Assembly (NCBI RefSeq): GCF_963583255.1
Contig: NC_084813.1
Span: forward strand, 14,831,799-14,895,798
Direction of reading: 5' to 3'
Origin: Pyrus communis
Lineage: Eukaryota; Streptophyta; Magnoliopsida; Rosales; Rosaceae
Length of the DNA stretch: 64,000 bases
Below, piece after piece: positions 49,181 to 60,638 of the stretch. The notes below the pieces were generated by a model. That model made no database searches. It saw only the letters and a program-made list of their open reading frames with translations, and was not told where the DNA came from. The position numbers and the translations under genes are program-made. Every line of letters starts with the position of its first letter. The first letter of the stretch is position 1.

Positions 49181-49994
49181 GTTAGTGTCCGCCAAAGACC
49201 TAGCAGATTGATAGGATTTTCATTTCATTCATCGTTTACCATAGAACCAAAGTTCCAATTCGACAAATTTCTAGATTTGGATCTTGAAGCGGAATGTCTT
49301 CTTTAGGTAAACAATACATCCAAATAAATTTATGAAACCAGTGTGTCACGTCACGTTGAGCAAAACCAATAACGAATAACAAAATTAACTATATTTCAGG
49401 TTCAATCTGCAGCCACACATTGCCTAAAATTGGTAAAGTGTGCTCAGTTTGTTGCTCTCTTAGACCATATTTTAGGTTAAAACTTAAAATTTTTGATTTA
49501 AAAAATTTAGGTTTTAACTGAAAAACAGTTTTTATGCTTTAACTTTTTTAGTTAAAATTTTAACCTGAGATTATTAAAGATTGAATTTAGGATAATTTTT
49601 TTTTTCTTAAAGTAACTTTTTTTTTTTAATTTTTCTTTTGTAGACAATCTTAATTTAATTTTATGAGCATTTTAACTTAAAAGTACTAAAAAATCACTAA
49701 ACCGACATTATGAAACTCGTAGAACACTATGAAAAACATGAAACGCGTGAATAATTTTTTTTTTTTAATTATTTTAACCGTTAGACTTAAATTTGGACCG
49801 TTATATCTTTTTTTTTTTTTTTTTTTTTAGGATTTGACCATATTTAGTTATAACCATTGGATTAAATGAATTTATAAATATAAAACTAAAAAAACATATA
49901 TATATATATATGATGGACCAACCAACCTACTAACCCAGTAGAAATCCTAAACTAAATTTGCCCCTGAAATAAGTTTTGGATTAAAACTGATATG
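49181..49994. other. Gene-free AT-rich stretch
   Basis: Long T-runs at 49600-49830 and an (AT)n run near 49895-49910. Part of 49240-49410 weakly matches 47080-47190 as a direct repeat (AAAACCAATAA, AACTATATTT.AGGTTCAA). Confidence 0.5.
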
Positions 49995-52102
49995 AATGCT
50001 CACCTAAGATCCTCATTTTGAGGACATGTGAGGTCCTATTTCCTTAAGGGGGCGTTTGTTGCACCGGACTGTCTCGGACTGTACTAGCTGTAGGGACTAA
50101 GCTGGACTGGCTTAGACTAGACTAAGCTGGACTAGCTTAGTAAAGCGTTTGGTGCAGTGTCAGACTAAAAAGAAGGATAATAACAAACTATAATATTATA
50201 TTTTTTAATTCATATTTAATAATATTATATTAATTAATTCTACCCTTTTTATTCTAATAATACTCTCCCTCTCTCTGGAAGCCTCCATCTTTTTCTCCCT
50301 TTTTATCTCCTTTGTTCTCTCCATCCCACGCTCTCCACCACGTCCGAAACCTCTCGATCAAGATCCCATCGGACGATCTCCGGTTCAGGAGGGAGCGAAA
50401 ACCGGCAAAGCTGTGCAGATCGGAGACAGAGGCATCGAGATAGAGAGAGAGAGACTGGGGGAGAAAGATCGAGAGGGAGGAGGTTGAGAATCGACAGATC
50501 CGAAAGGTGTGAGAAATTGGAGATAGAGGCGTTGGGAGAGAAAGACTAAGGGAGAGAGAGATTGAGAGGGAAGAGACTGAGGAGAAGAGAGTCTTCGAGA
50601 AGGTGTGAGACACTCTGGTGGAGGTCGCGGTGGGGTGTGGGTGTGGATGTGGTGTGTTTGCTTCGGGAAGGAGAGTTGCAGAGATGGGGGAGAAGAAACA
50701 AGGAGAAGAATGACGGAGAAGGTTCGAGAGATTGGGGAAGGGGGAAACACGGGGAAGTGGTGGAGAGCGCTTTCCAAGGTTTTCTCTCCGTCCCACGCTC
50801 TCCTTCCCTCCCCTATTTTTCAGGTTTTTATTCGGTGCCAGATTCGAAGGTTTTTAATCGGTGCAAGATTCAAATTGGAGAGAGCTTTCCAAGTCTGTGG
50901 ATTCAATCGGAGCCGCAAGTTTGTGGAGTGGCGAAACCGGCCTGCAGCGATGCCTGGCGAGCTGACCGGCGACGAGTCGGGGTTTGTGGAGTTAGGGAAG
51001 TGAGAGACGATGATGGCTTGGATTTCTTGGATCCGTTTCTGTCAAACCCAATATTGCAGACTTGGAGATCCTCTGAGATGGAGAAGAGGAAGGAGGAGAA
51101 AAGCAAAGCAAGCAACACGAGGTGAAGCCTGAGGTGAAGAACAGAAAGGGAGGTGAAGCGGTGAATCGAAGAACAGAAACACGAGGTGAAGCGAAGAACA
51201 AAAACGGGACTACGAATCCCCTCGTTTTTGGTGGCTCTCGCTAAGCCCACCTAGGGCAAGATTTAGTCGGCACGAGTCCGGCTTAATCCCATTAAACACA
51301 ATCCTAATTTACACCAAACACTGGACTACTAATCCTAACTAAGTAGTCCAATCCAGTGAAACTTAATCCGGCCAAACAAACGCGCCCTTAAACGATTAAT
51401 CTGACTGAAATAATTCAAAATCTGATATTATTCCTGTTATAACATAACAAATAATAATTTTGATTAAAAAAAAAGAAGAGTTCCAGGCGTGAATGTCTCT
51501 ATCCCCTTCATCCCCTCTATCTCATGTCCCCAAGGGCAGCGGGTCTCTTTCAGCCAAGCCCAGCGTCTGGGCCCTCGCCGCCGAGAAGCAAGAGGCCAAA
51601 TTCAAACAAGAAGCCAACGACGTCTCCCTTCGTTGAATTCTCAACTCTCTGCAACTGCCGCCCCCTTGCCGATTTGAACACTGTTGACATGCTCAAGCCC
51701 AACCTCGCGGAGCAGCCCATGTGCCTTATGAGAGCGATTGGGAAGGAACAAACCGAGATGGGTCTTCAAGGGCAGACGAGATAGTTGATTGCGGCATTGC
51801 AAAGAAATCGATGGAGGGTAATGGGTTTGAGAGGTGGGTTTTTTGGTACGTACTGTTCGAGGACGAAGATTTGGTGGCGGCAGTGGTGTCGCTTTTGACT
51901 GGGATTCGATATGGGAATGCTGGTGATAGAATTGAAAGAGGAAGCCGGATGCGGCTGACTCACGTCCCCAATGTTTGTTAAGAGTGTAACAGGGATAGCA
52001 TTAGGTTATTCATGAATTTACCGTCAGATTAATCTAAGGGAGTAGATAAAAGAGGACCTCACAGGTCCTCAAAATGAGGACGTGTATGTGACTGTGAGCA
52101 CT
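49995..52102. mobile_element. Pack-MULE-like element, terminal repeats about 85 bp
   Basis: The outer left arm (AATGCTCACCTAAGATCCTC, ATTTTGAGGACATGTGAGGT) is inverted relative to the right arm (CACAGGTCCTCAAAATGAGG ... GACTGTGAGCACT). Pairing continues past the nested insertion: CGATTAATCTGACTGAAATA at 51394 against CGTCAGATTAATCTAAGGG at 52021. Flanking 9-mers ACTGATATG (49986-49994) and ACTAATTTG (52103-52111) match at 7 of 9. The interior at 51485-51985 is GC-rich and exon-like, unlike its surroundings; an open frame (51524-51784) holds FVEFSTLCNCRPLADLNTVD but I do not recognise the donor gene. Confidence 0.65.
50048..51387. mobile_element. PIF/Harbinger-like non-autonomous element nested in the MULE arm
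   Basis: The left end GGGGGCGTTTGTTGCACCGG and the right end CCGGCCAAACAAACGCGCCC are inverted repeats. It is flanked by TTAA on both sides (50044-50047, 51388-51391), consistent with a TTA/TAA duplication. Subterminal GGACT/TTAGTC repeats recur in both ends. The interior (50260-51240) is strongly strand-asymmetric, purine-rich on the plus strand, with open frames that look like a captured 5' UTR or exon. There is no transposase. Confidence 0.75.
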
Positions 52103-52111
52103 ACTAATTTG

Positions 52112-53346
52112 CACTAAGGGTCGGGTGGGTTTAGAACTTAAAATTTGAGTTTTACTTTAAGGATTGAAGTAGGTTTTAGTGTGCTTGGTTTGAGCACTAT
52201 ATAGTTCTTGATCCAACGATTTTGTAAATATGATGTAATTTATAATGTAGAATTCTTTTTTCTTCTTTGATCAAACGGCCATGTTCTTTGAAAACTAATT
52301 AATTCATGGTTGAAGCAAATAAATTTCTCCTTTAAATGTAAGAAAATGTGGTAAATGAATCATTCACGATGTTACAATTGATCATGAATACGCAATCTTA
52401 TGAGAAATTCAAGGGAACAGATCGATTTTTAAACCAATAGAAATGTCAAAACTACAAATATATGCCAACTGTAAATCTCATGTAATGCCAACCGCTACTA
52501 ACAGATTCAGGCAGCAAACAACTCAAACTGCAGAAGCTTAAAATTGTGGCTTTAGCTTGTAACTTTACCTACAACAACGGAGAGAGGCCCCTCCATCCAA
52601 CTAGCAGAATGAAAATCCGTGGTCATCTGCTACGGTCTTGGGAAACCTGCATATCAGCGCCCTCGTTAGTTTCTCGACATTTTAAGGTTTATGCAGTGCT
52701 GAAACAATCAGCTGGATATTGGCCAGTAATATATATATGCTACTTACAGCTTAAGCCCTACCAGTTTAGCTGCTTATCCAAACTACTTTATGAGTCCCAC
52801 TAGTTGAATTTCAAGGCCAAAGAACACAAACCGGAAGAGTTCGCCCAAGTTCTTGAATTGGACCAATTACACTTCAAAACAAAACACACTAGACTTCTAA
52901 CTGCTTCCAGTGCTTAAGATTTTCAAATTTTACGTGGTTTGGCTGTATGAGGATATTTGAAATTTCTTAAAGCATGTTGCATAATTCACAGCAACTCTGG
53001 AAAGATAAGGCAAGTTCATACCGCCTCAACTTTACCGGATCATGACCCAAAGAATAAACAATGGAAAATTCATCAAGCCAAAGTGCCGAGCTGCTCAAAC
53101 CCAGATCAGATCATCTAAGCTGACACACATCCTAGGTAACTGCTTAAGCTTTTAGGAATAAGAATAAACCAACAAAGTTCATCAGACCCAAGGAAATTAT
53201 GTTCCTAAGCATATTGAACCACATATAACAACTAGTTGGATGAAATCTTTTAAATACGGCAAGAAATTCTGAGAAGTTTATGAAACAGATAAAACTTATA
53301 ATATCAGACATCTCATACAAACGAATGGCCCATTGTATTATTACCT
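52112..53346. other. Intergenic and 3' UTR of the coiled-coil gene
   Basis: The right part should include the 3' UTR of the minus-strand gene at 53347-54037. No other gene is seen. Confidence 0.45.
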
Positions 53347-54037
53347 TCAGGAATCAAGGTTAGCATTTTGAAATACATGTCGGGCATTATGCAGAAGAAC
53401 ATTGGCGTCCTCGTTTGAAGCATCAAGCATACGCAGCTCTCGGATCTCTTCCTGCCATTTCTCAATTTGTTCCTTGTGCACCCTTTAGGTGCAGTTGTAC
53501 CCCACAAATTTCAATCATCCAAAACCCCAAATATTACAAATTCAACAGAAAATATAAAGTTACTTTTTGCAACTCACATAATCATTCGCTCTTCAAACTC
53601 ATCGCTAATCTTCTGAAACATCGTCTTCCCTGATTCTAGACTCTCAGATACCTATGCATAATTCCAATTTATTACATAAAAAACATCCAAAAAATTGCAA
53701 ATACCTACAATTATTCAAGGAAATAATGATTCATTTACTCTGCAATTTAACAGCTAAATACCAGCTGAGTGAAGCGTTCAATCTTCTCGAGGATGTGAGC
53801 GATTGTGAGCTCCGTCTCCTCAGATCCAGCAACTATTCCTTCAAATTCTTGCCTCTGATCCATCTCTGATTCTATGATCACTCCTTCTCCTTCCTTAAAC
53901 CTCAAAATTAATCAGATTTTCACAAACTAATTCACAAAGCGGAATAAGAAGCACAAAACACACGGATTGAACATAAAAAAAATACATACATCTGGTTTCA
54001 TGCGTTTCCTTGTAGACTCACTTTCTGCGTTCTCCAT
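53347..54037 (-). CDS. Conserved-looking small coiled-coil protein, 4 exons, 129 aa, function unknown
   Basis: Exons (minus): 54037-53990, 53893-53762, 53651-53578, 53482-53347; 390 nt, continuous frame, GT-AG introns. The protein begins MENAESESTRKRMKPD, a basic, possibly nuclear, N terminus. It continues with an acidic stretch (EGEGVIIESEMDQRQEFEG) and then a long Glu/Lys/Ile/Leu-rich helix (ILEKIERFTQLV, MFQKISDEFEERMIM, EQIEKWQEEIRELRML) expected to form a coiled coil. It ends NARHVFQNANLDS. No known domain, signal peptide or membrane segment is seen. The consistent phases and the Met start argue for a real gene and not chance. I do not recognise the family. Confidence 0.8.
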
Positions 54038-54631
54038 TGAATCGATTGTTGATTAAGCTAATTAAGTAACCAGCCAAACAGCACCTTAATTACGATAACA
54101 GTAACAGTACAAAATTCAGCATCGATTCTAATTATCGTTAATTAACTTAATTATAAGCATAATTTGACATAAATTCGTACCTTCAATGATGCAATCTCGA
54201 TCTGACTGACTGTGCGATGAGGACGACGATTCAAAATATCTGTCTCCGTCTCCAACTTTAACATGCGCGGGAACTCTGCTTCCAGTTCTACGGAAAGCGG
54301 TTATATATACACGGGTTATTGGGCCTTTTAGTTCCATGTCAAAATTGGCCCAACTATGTAGGCACATTGGGCTGCCAGATAAAACTTGTTAATACTCATT
54401 TTGTTTGCTAAACTGTTAGGCCTTGTTTGGTACCTCGGACTGTATTGACTATTTCTGTCGGATAGGATAAATAGTCACCGGATAGTACTGACTAAATTAA
54501 TCAGGCGTTTGGTACAATATCAGATTAATGACTGTATTATTTATACTGTATTTGGTAATGAACCGGATAAGAAAATGGAATGTCAAATAACAAAGAAAAG
54601 CCATTAAACTAAGCTGGTAAAAGGGCCAAAT

Positions 54632-55269
54632 TGTGACATTCCACATTGCCCAGGGGAGTGATCCTTAAATATATATTCTCATCCCTACCTAGCACGAGGC
54701 CTTTTGGGAGCTCATTGGCTTCGGGTTCCGTAGGAACTCCGAAGTTAAGCGAGAAGAGGGCTAGAGCAATCCCATGATGGGTGACCCACTGGGAAGTTGC
54801 TCGTGAGTTCCCAAAAACAAAACCGTGAGGGAATGGTAAGCCCAAAGCGGAGAATATCGTGCTACAGTGGTGGAGCGGGCTCGGGAAGTGGTCCGCCCCG
54901 GGCCGGGATGTGACAATTTGGTATCAGAGCCTAACCCTGGTCGTGTTATGCCAACGAGGACGTCGGGCCCCTAAGCGGGGTGGATTGTGACATCCCACAT
55001 CGCCCAGGGGAGTGATTCTTAAATATATATTTCCATCCCTACCCAGCACGAGGCCTTTTGGGAGCTCACTGGCTTCGGGTTTCGTAGGAACTTCGAAGTT
55101 AAGCGAGAAGAGGGCTAGAGCAATCCCATGATGGATGACCCACTGGGAAGTTGCTCGTGAGTTCCCAAAAACAAAACCGTGAAGGAATGGTAAGCCCAAA
55201 GCGGACAATATCGTGCTACGGTGGTGGAGCGGGCTAAGGAAGTGGTCTGCCCTGGGCCGGGATGTGACA
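54632..55269 (+). mobile_element. Complete Cassandra TRIM, nested in the PIF-like element
   Basis: LTRs at 54632-54915 and 54986-55269, 284 bp each, TGTGACA ends, 70-bp internal region with the primer-binding site TTTGGTATCAGAGCC. The 5-bp duplication CAAAT flanks it (54627-54631, 55270-55274). The 5S-like block (AAGTTAAGCGA, GATGGGTGACC) is in both LTRs, though in the 3' copy the box reads GATGGATGACC. The LTRs differ at roughly 15-20 sites, mostly C/T and G/A. Confidence 0.95.
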
Positions 55270-55339
55270 CAAATTCTAACAGCTAACTATGTGCAATGTC
55301 GGTGGAGAAGTGGAAATCTTGGGAGGAGGTGGAGGAGCG

Positions 55340-55648
55340 GGAGGAGGTCTTGGCCGGAAAGGGGCAGTAGCACAAAAAGCACAGGCTGAAATTAACTTAA
55401 AAAACAGTTGAAAGCTGCAGATAAAGGAAGAACAAAAAGCATAGAGCTTTAGGAGCAAGAGAGAGAAAGGAAACCCGGGCAATCTAAAACCAGTAGTATC
55501 CCACAAAAATTAAACCATAAGAATCACGACGAACACAAAATTAAACCATAAGAATAACGACGAACACCAAATTAATGAAAAGCTCCGAAGAATTAAGAAA
55601 AAAAGGCTTACGTTTGTTGGCGTCTTCAGGAATTTCACCGTTCTCCAT
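55340..55648 (-). pseudogene. Captured NBP35-like exon fragments
   Basis: The minus strand reads MENGEIPEDAN before a GTAAGC donor, then, after an intron-like gap, AG and CAFCATAPFRPRPP. Plant NBP35 proteins begin MENG.IPE.AN and have a CATAPKGPDPD segment after the N-terminal Cys motif. The match is short and from memory, so this is a candidate. The intron between the pieces keeps splice-like borders. NBP35 is a cytosolic Fe-S cluster assembly P-loop ATPase; no P-loop is present here. Confidence 0.5.
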
Positions 55649-56001
55649 GGCTGACAATTTTCCAACGAACTTGGGATTTGCTTTTTTCACGCAAGTGTGG
55701 AGGGAGAAAAGAGATATGAAAGAGTTGAACCGGGGAGGGGAAATGAAGAAGAAGAAGAAGAAGAAGAAGGTGTGAGAAGACTAACCTGGAGCAAAGAGCG
55801 GTTGCGTTTGGAGAAGAAGGAGCGCCCAATTAAATTGTACCGTGGTTTTGGAGAGGATAAGCAAGCGGGCGTTTACCGTATAAAATAGATGGGCCAGATT
55901 GTTTAATCCGGTGTCTATTTAATACAAATGGACACCAAACGCCGTACTCCGTATTATTAATACTATTCGGTGTCTTATATGGTGTGCCAAACGAGGCCTT
56001 A

Positions 56002-56155
56002 TTGTTATTGGTACGTGACGTCCTGGGTTCAATTCTTACCGTTGGTAAATCGCAGGATAGTGTACAAGGGAAGGTTAAATGTCTTTGTGAGTCTTCCCGG
56101 CCCCCGAAAGGTGGATTGTTGTGGTGAAGCCACTGGCTGGTCCTCTTTTTAATTA
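56002..56155 (+). mobile_element. SINE-like repeat
   Basis: A B-box-like GGGTTCAATTCTTACC is followed by ATCGCAGGATAGTGTACAAG, TTCCCGGCCCCCGAAAGG and a T-rich end. The structure fits a tRNA-derived SINE. It starts directly at the target site of the PIF-like element. Confidence 0.5.
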
Positions 56156-57600
56156 AAAAAAATGCAAAATGCTTTGAAATGTGTATTTTACCTTTTTTTT
56201 TGCTAATAAAAAAAATTCTACTATGGATAGATGTAAAACACCCATATTAGCTAGAAAACGTAGATAAAAATCTAAATATACATATTTTTTTACATCTTTG
56301 GGTGGTGGGCCTGCCAACCAAAGAAAGGAAATTAAGGAAGTCTATTCATACACCCATTTTACCTTCTGCACATATCTTATTAATTTTTGGTCATTGATTA
56401 TCTTCAACTCATTTAATCCGACGACCAAAAATTAGAAGGGTGTGTGAGAATTAAAAATGAATGCGTGAATATCACTACGCAAAATTAAATGAGATCTTAA
56501 ATTTACATCTCCCTCATTAAAGTATAACACCCATCTACATCTCCCTCATTATTAGTGTAAAATGAGATGTAATTGTGCACCTCAAATTTGCATCTCTCCA
56601 TTGGAGATGCTCTAGGAATTTTTTTTTCCATAAAATTTTAACAAGTTTTTAATTGGTTCAATTAAAGGGTTTTTACATAATCTAAATAAACAAGGGACTT
56701 AAGTTACTAGTTAATAACAATAATTATGTTTTTAGTATGAATTAATCCAATTTACAGTAATCAAATTACATATTAATAGAACTCTGATTGTCAAGCAAAA
56801 TTCTATAAGATTACCATTCTAACCCTCTAGTCAAAACTAAACAAAAATAAAAAACATGGGCGGTAATATAATTTCACACAAACCAAATTTAGCTGTTTTT
56901 TTTAAAGGGAACTTTAACGAAAAGCTCTTAGTACTGTTCACTTTAACGAAAAATCACATTTTTACACTAAAAAGTCAATCATGGTACTATTCATTTTACC
57001 CTTTATTTTGTACATATCGTTAAAACTCAAAGTTTTCAAACCATTTTCATTAGTTTTTTTTTTTTTTTTTTAAAGTCTCACTCACATGTGATTCTAGCAT
57101 ATCTCTGATATTATATAAAAAAAATCTCTCCCATCTCTCCCCCATGTTCACTCAATCTTTTCCTCTCTTTCCATCTAAAAAATAAAAATAAAAAAATATT
57201 CACACACACTTTGTGTATGGGCATATGCTAGTTTCCCAATAAACACAGCTTACATTAATATGCACATTCAGGGAAATGAGGCCTGCAGATGTGTTTTGCC
57301 TCGAGTTTGGTTCGTCCCTCCTCAATAATAAGTGTATAAAGCAGACGAAACACGTAAACAAGTCGGCAAGAGTAGGTCGGATTAGAATAATTAAAATATA
57401 GTTAAGAAAAGCTTTTATTAATAGAGGGTATTCCTCTTGTACATAAACATAAAGGCTTATACTCTAATATCATACTTTCTCCAAATGCATCACCAAAATG
57501 AACTTTGTTTCTGTGTTTTTGGTTGTTTAATTAAAAAAAAAGAAAAAGGAAAGATAAAAGAAACATGTTCATCGACAACTTGTTTGACAAATGACACTTA
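56156..57600. other. Gene-free stretch with MITE family M2 copy 2
   Basis: Only low-complexity open frames. M2 copy 2 is at 56905-57053 (GGAACTTTAACGAAAAGCTC ... AACTCAAAGTTTTC). It shares the same blocks as 46900-47053. Confidence 0.6.
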
Positions 57601-57658
57601 TAGGGATTTTACAATCTGCAAAAGTAGGGATAAAAATACTTGCAAGAGAACGAGATAG

Positions 57659-59036
57659 TTGTAGTATAAACGGCTCAAGTAAGGTCGTTTTCCGCAAGAA
57701 TTGATTGAATAATTTGTATTTAAACTAATTCTTAATTAACTATTTGAAAACAAGGTTTAGAAAAAGGTGATTTTATGACCTAGAATATTAAAAACGAATT
57801 TAATTAAAAATAAATAAATTGGCAAAGTAAAGAAAACAAAATAAAATAGTTGTGAAAATAAATTTGTGCACTAGGGTTCCGCCGTCACCTTAACAATCCA
57901 ACGTAGTTTTACCAATTACTTATGAATTACCCATGCAACTTTGAAGGTTAGGTTTTTCTAATGCATCTTCTATTCGTGGCGGTATTCAAGCTAGAACGTA
58001 TATCAAACATGCGTATGTGGTATTCATATCAAATATAAACATGCATGGCTCATTACGATTTGTGAAAACCCTTTGAAAAACCATGCAACCCCTTAGATGT
58101 GGTATTTGCCCTAGGTGAATTACAACTATCAATCATAAGAAGCAATACTCAATCCCCAGGTGGTATTTCGACCGAATTGCATCCGATTACTTATCTAAAC
58201 ATCCTAATGGTAGCTAAACATTAAGATATAGAGACAGTTTAAAGCACAGTGATTAATAATTCAAAGTATGCATGCATAATATTATAAGCAATTAAATAAA
58301 AACTACATATTCATGCTAAGGCTCAAAGTATCGCCCTAGCAAACGGAAATTAGTTACAAACAATCATAAAACAAAATATTATTAAAAACATGGATAGAAA
58401 ACACCTTGAAAATACAAAACGTCAAAGCCTAGCTAAGTTCTCCAAATTGATACCTCACCTTCTCTAATGGCTAAAAAAAGCCTTATTTATACTACTACAA
58501 AATAAAAACCTAAAAAGTCATAGATTAAAACTCGGAAACATAATAAAATAATAAAACAGAAAATAAAAGTTTTCCTATTTGAACTAAAATTCGGACTTCT
58601 CAGAAAATTAGTCTTTTGACTGACCAAATCAACTCCGATTTGGTCCCAAAAGGTCTGTTTTTAAAGCTTGAGACGTCCCCTACAAATCCTCAGAAGAAAT
58701 ATTTCTCAAAATATATCATCTTGACCTCCAAAATATCCAAAACGTCCAGAAATGTCAATCTGGGAAAGCTGCGCGCTGGACCTTTATTTCATCATCATGG
58801 TCAAACGGCTTGGTAGAAAAATTTGAAACTTTGATACAATCATCTTGAAATAGTCACGAACATCCTCTAATTGGAATCACTCCATAATTCATCCGTTTGA
58901 TGACGTTTTGCTCTTAAGGAAGTCGAATGTCCTACATTGAAAATTCATAACAAAGTATAAAAATTCTATCAAAATAACCAATAAATTAATACTAAGAATA
59001 TGGTAAAATATATAGTATAATATTGTCTCATCAGAC
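57659..59036 (-). mobile_element. Possible long terminal repeat remnant
   Basis: The segment starts TGTAGTATAAACGGCTCAAG and ends ATTGTCTCATCA. It has no coding capacity. The TG...CA borders and the sequence style resemble long LTRs of large plant retrotransposons. I found no matching 5-bp duplication or second LTR, so it could be one LTR of a truncated element. Confidence 0.35.
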
Positions 59037-59617
59037 ACATCCAACCATATATGTTCAAAGTAAGATATCATATGAGGTAGGTTGAAAATCCTTTAGTTTT
59101 ATTAAAATCGCAATACAACAAGAACCCGATGAATCTGTGGTCTAGAAGTGGTATTTTCTTTACTTTGTTGAAGCAAACAGATTATATACTTTTAAGAATG
59201 TGAATGTAAGTTGTGCAAGTCACACATTGTATTCATGTAAGAAAAACTTGGCAAAACAAAAAAGAGAAAGGCAAACACATGATTGATCGTAGTTTACAAA
59301 TAGAAGTACAATAAAAGCGTAAAAAAAATTGTGATAATTGATGTTGAGTTTTAATGATAAAATTTTACTTCGTAGCATCAATAGGGTAGTGTTGTTTACA
59401 TCCATTTTTATTTCTCACACACTTCTTGCAGTTGTCGATCAGTGGATATATCCCATTTTAACACCTTCTTTCAAAATAATTATGTTCTGGTAGCTTAGAA
59501 TAGCATCGGAGTTGAAGGATATATTAGTAATAGACTCATACATACACCTATTTTCTAGAAATCTTTTAGTAGGGTATTTTTTTTAATCTCAAATTTCTTG
59601 ATAATTCTATACTAATG

Positions 59618-59745
59618 GGTGGAGGAGTGGCCTAAGCTTCATAATGAGTTAGTAATAATGTGGTTCAAATTTGTCTTTCGCGAGAATCGAACCTAAGACC
59701 TCTCATTTACAAGTAAAGAGGAATACCACTAGACCGTAGTTCTTG
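59618..59745 (-). mobile_element. tRNA-derived SINE
   Basis: Reverse complement: GGTCTAGTGGTATTCCTCTT (A box), GGTTCGATTCTCGC (B box), then a 3' part ending CTTAGGCCACTCCTCCACCC. It is the same family as 5672-5812. Confidence 0.7.
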
Positions 59746-59764
59746 ATAATTGAATACATGCATG

Positions 59765-60265
59765 CAAGGTTTTAAAAGGTGATAGGGATTAGTCGAGAGG
59801 CGTGCAGGGGTCTAGTGTCTAGGTGTCTAGGCGGGGCGTAGGTTTTTTTTAATTTAAATTTTAATTGAATTATATCATACAAATAAATATTTATTTATAC
59901 TTAAAAAAAATAAAATAATTAGATTGTGATACATAAATTGCAAAATAGAATGACATATAGATTATCAAATATTAGAACATATTGAAAACATGAGGAACAT
60001 GCATACAATGAGTGTTTATCCAAGTATTCAACAAGTCACTTATAATTTATTGAAAAATAAAATGCAAAATGAAATTATTTGTTTTCTGTCTAAGTAAGAG
60101 TCACGATCGACCTAGGCGGATGCTTAGACGGATCTAGGTGGGCTAGATAGACGACGCCTAGGCATACCAGCCCTTTCTTAATTTTCAAACGATTAGGAGT
60201 TAATCGGGACGGTGGTTAACTGCTTAGCGTCTAAGTGGCGCTAGGCAGAGATTTTTAAAACAGTG
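59765..60265. mobile_element. Non-autonomous hAT element (501 bp), second family member
   Basis: The ends CAAGGTTTTAAAAGG and TTTTTAAAACAGTG are inverted repeats, with a perfect 8-bp duplication CATGCATG (59757-59764, 60266-60273). Subterminal CTAGGCGG/CTAGGCG blocks and the GTTTTAAAA core link it to 31560-32123. Confidence 0.88.
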
Positions 60266-60464
60266 CATGCATGTATCTATTGAGCTATTTTTTTGTGTAC
60301 ACAAAACACGGTCATGTTTTGTTACTTTTCCACTCAAATTATAAATATATTCTAGAAGTGAGACATTTCAATGTTTTATCGTTCATTCTTATTCTTATTA
60401 TAACATGTAAAATGATGCATCACATGACTTGTGTTTCCTCCTGTCTCTCACTCTAGGATTTCTT

Positions 60465-60500
60465 CTGATTTTGATTACGGTTACATAAACGAGCCATTAA
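60465..60500. repeat. MITE terminus, truncated
   Basis: TTACGGTTACATAAACGAGC resembles the right end of the MITE at 43993-44940. Only one end is seen, about 140 bp upstream of the mannanase ATG. Confidence 0.5.
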
Positions 60501-60542
60501 TTTTCTTGGTTCTTTCCATCACTGTTATCTATTTGTCAGTAC

Positions 60543-60550
60543 TATATATA
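60543..60550 (+). promoter_or_regulatory. Candidate TATA box of the mannanase gene
   Basis: TATATATA lies 89 bp upstream of the ATG at 60639, at the usual distance for a TATA box with a 5' leader of about 60 nt. Confidence 0.45.
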
Positions 60551-60638
60551 CTAGTATGGTCCTCAGCTACTGAATAAAACGTTAAACAGGAAGCACTTAA
60601 AAGGGTCTAATTTGTTCAGGCACAACAAGAACTGAATC

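Larger units (their letters stand above)
54419..55998. mobile_element. PIF/Harbinger-like element carrying a captured gene fragment
   Basis: The ends GGCCTTGTTTGGTACCTCGG and GGTGTGCCAAACGAGGCC are inverted repeats, with TTA on both sides (54416-54418, 55999-56001). Subterminal repeats with GGATAG/ACCGGA recur. There is no transposase. Without the nested Cassandra the element is about 0.94 kb. On the minus strand it contains an exon-like MENGEIPEDAN with a GTAAGC donor (55648-55611) and, after an acceptor-like TTTCAG, CAFCATAPFRPRPP (about 55387-55340), resembling the start of NBP35. Confidence 0.75.

Noticed and set aside
50254..51125. Real genes on either strand in the GA-rich block
   Set aside because: Overlapping long frames on both strands come from purine/pyrimidine asymmetry; the block lies inside a transposon and shows no known domain.
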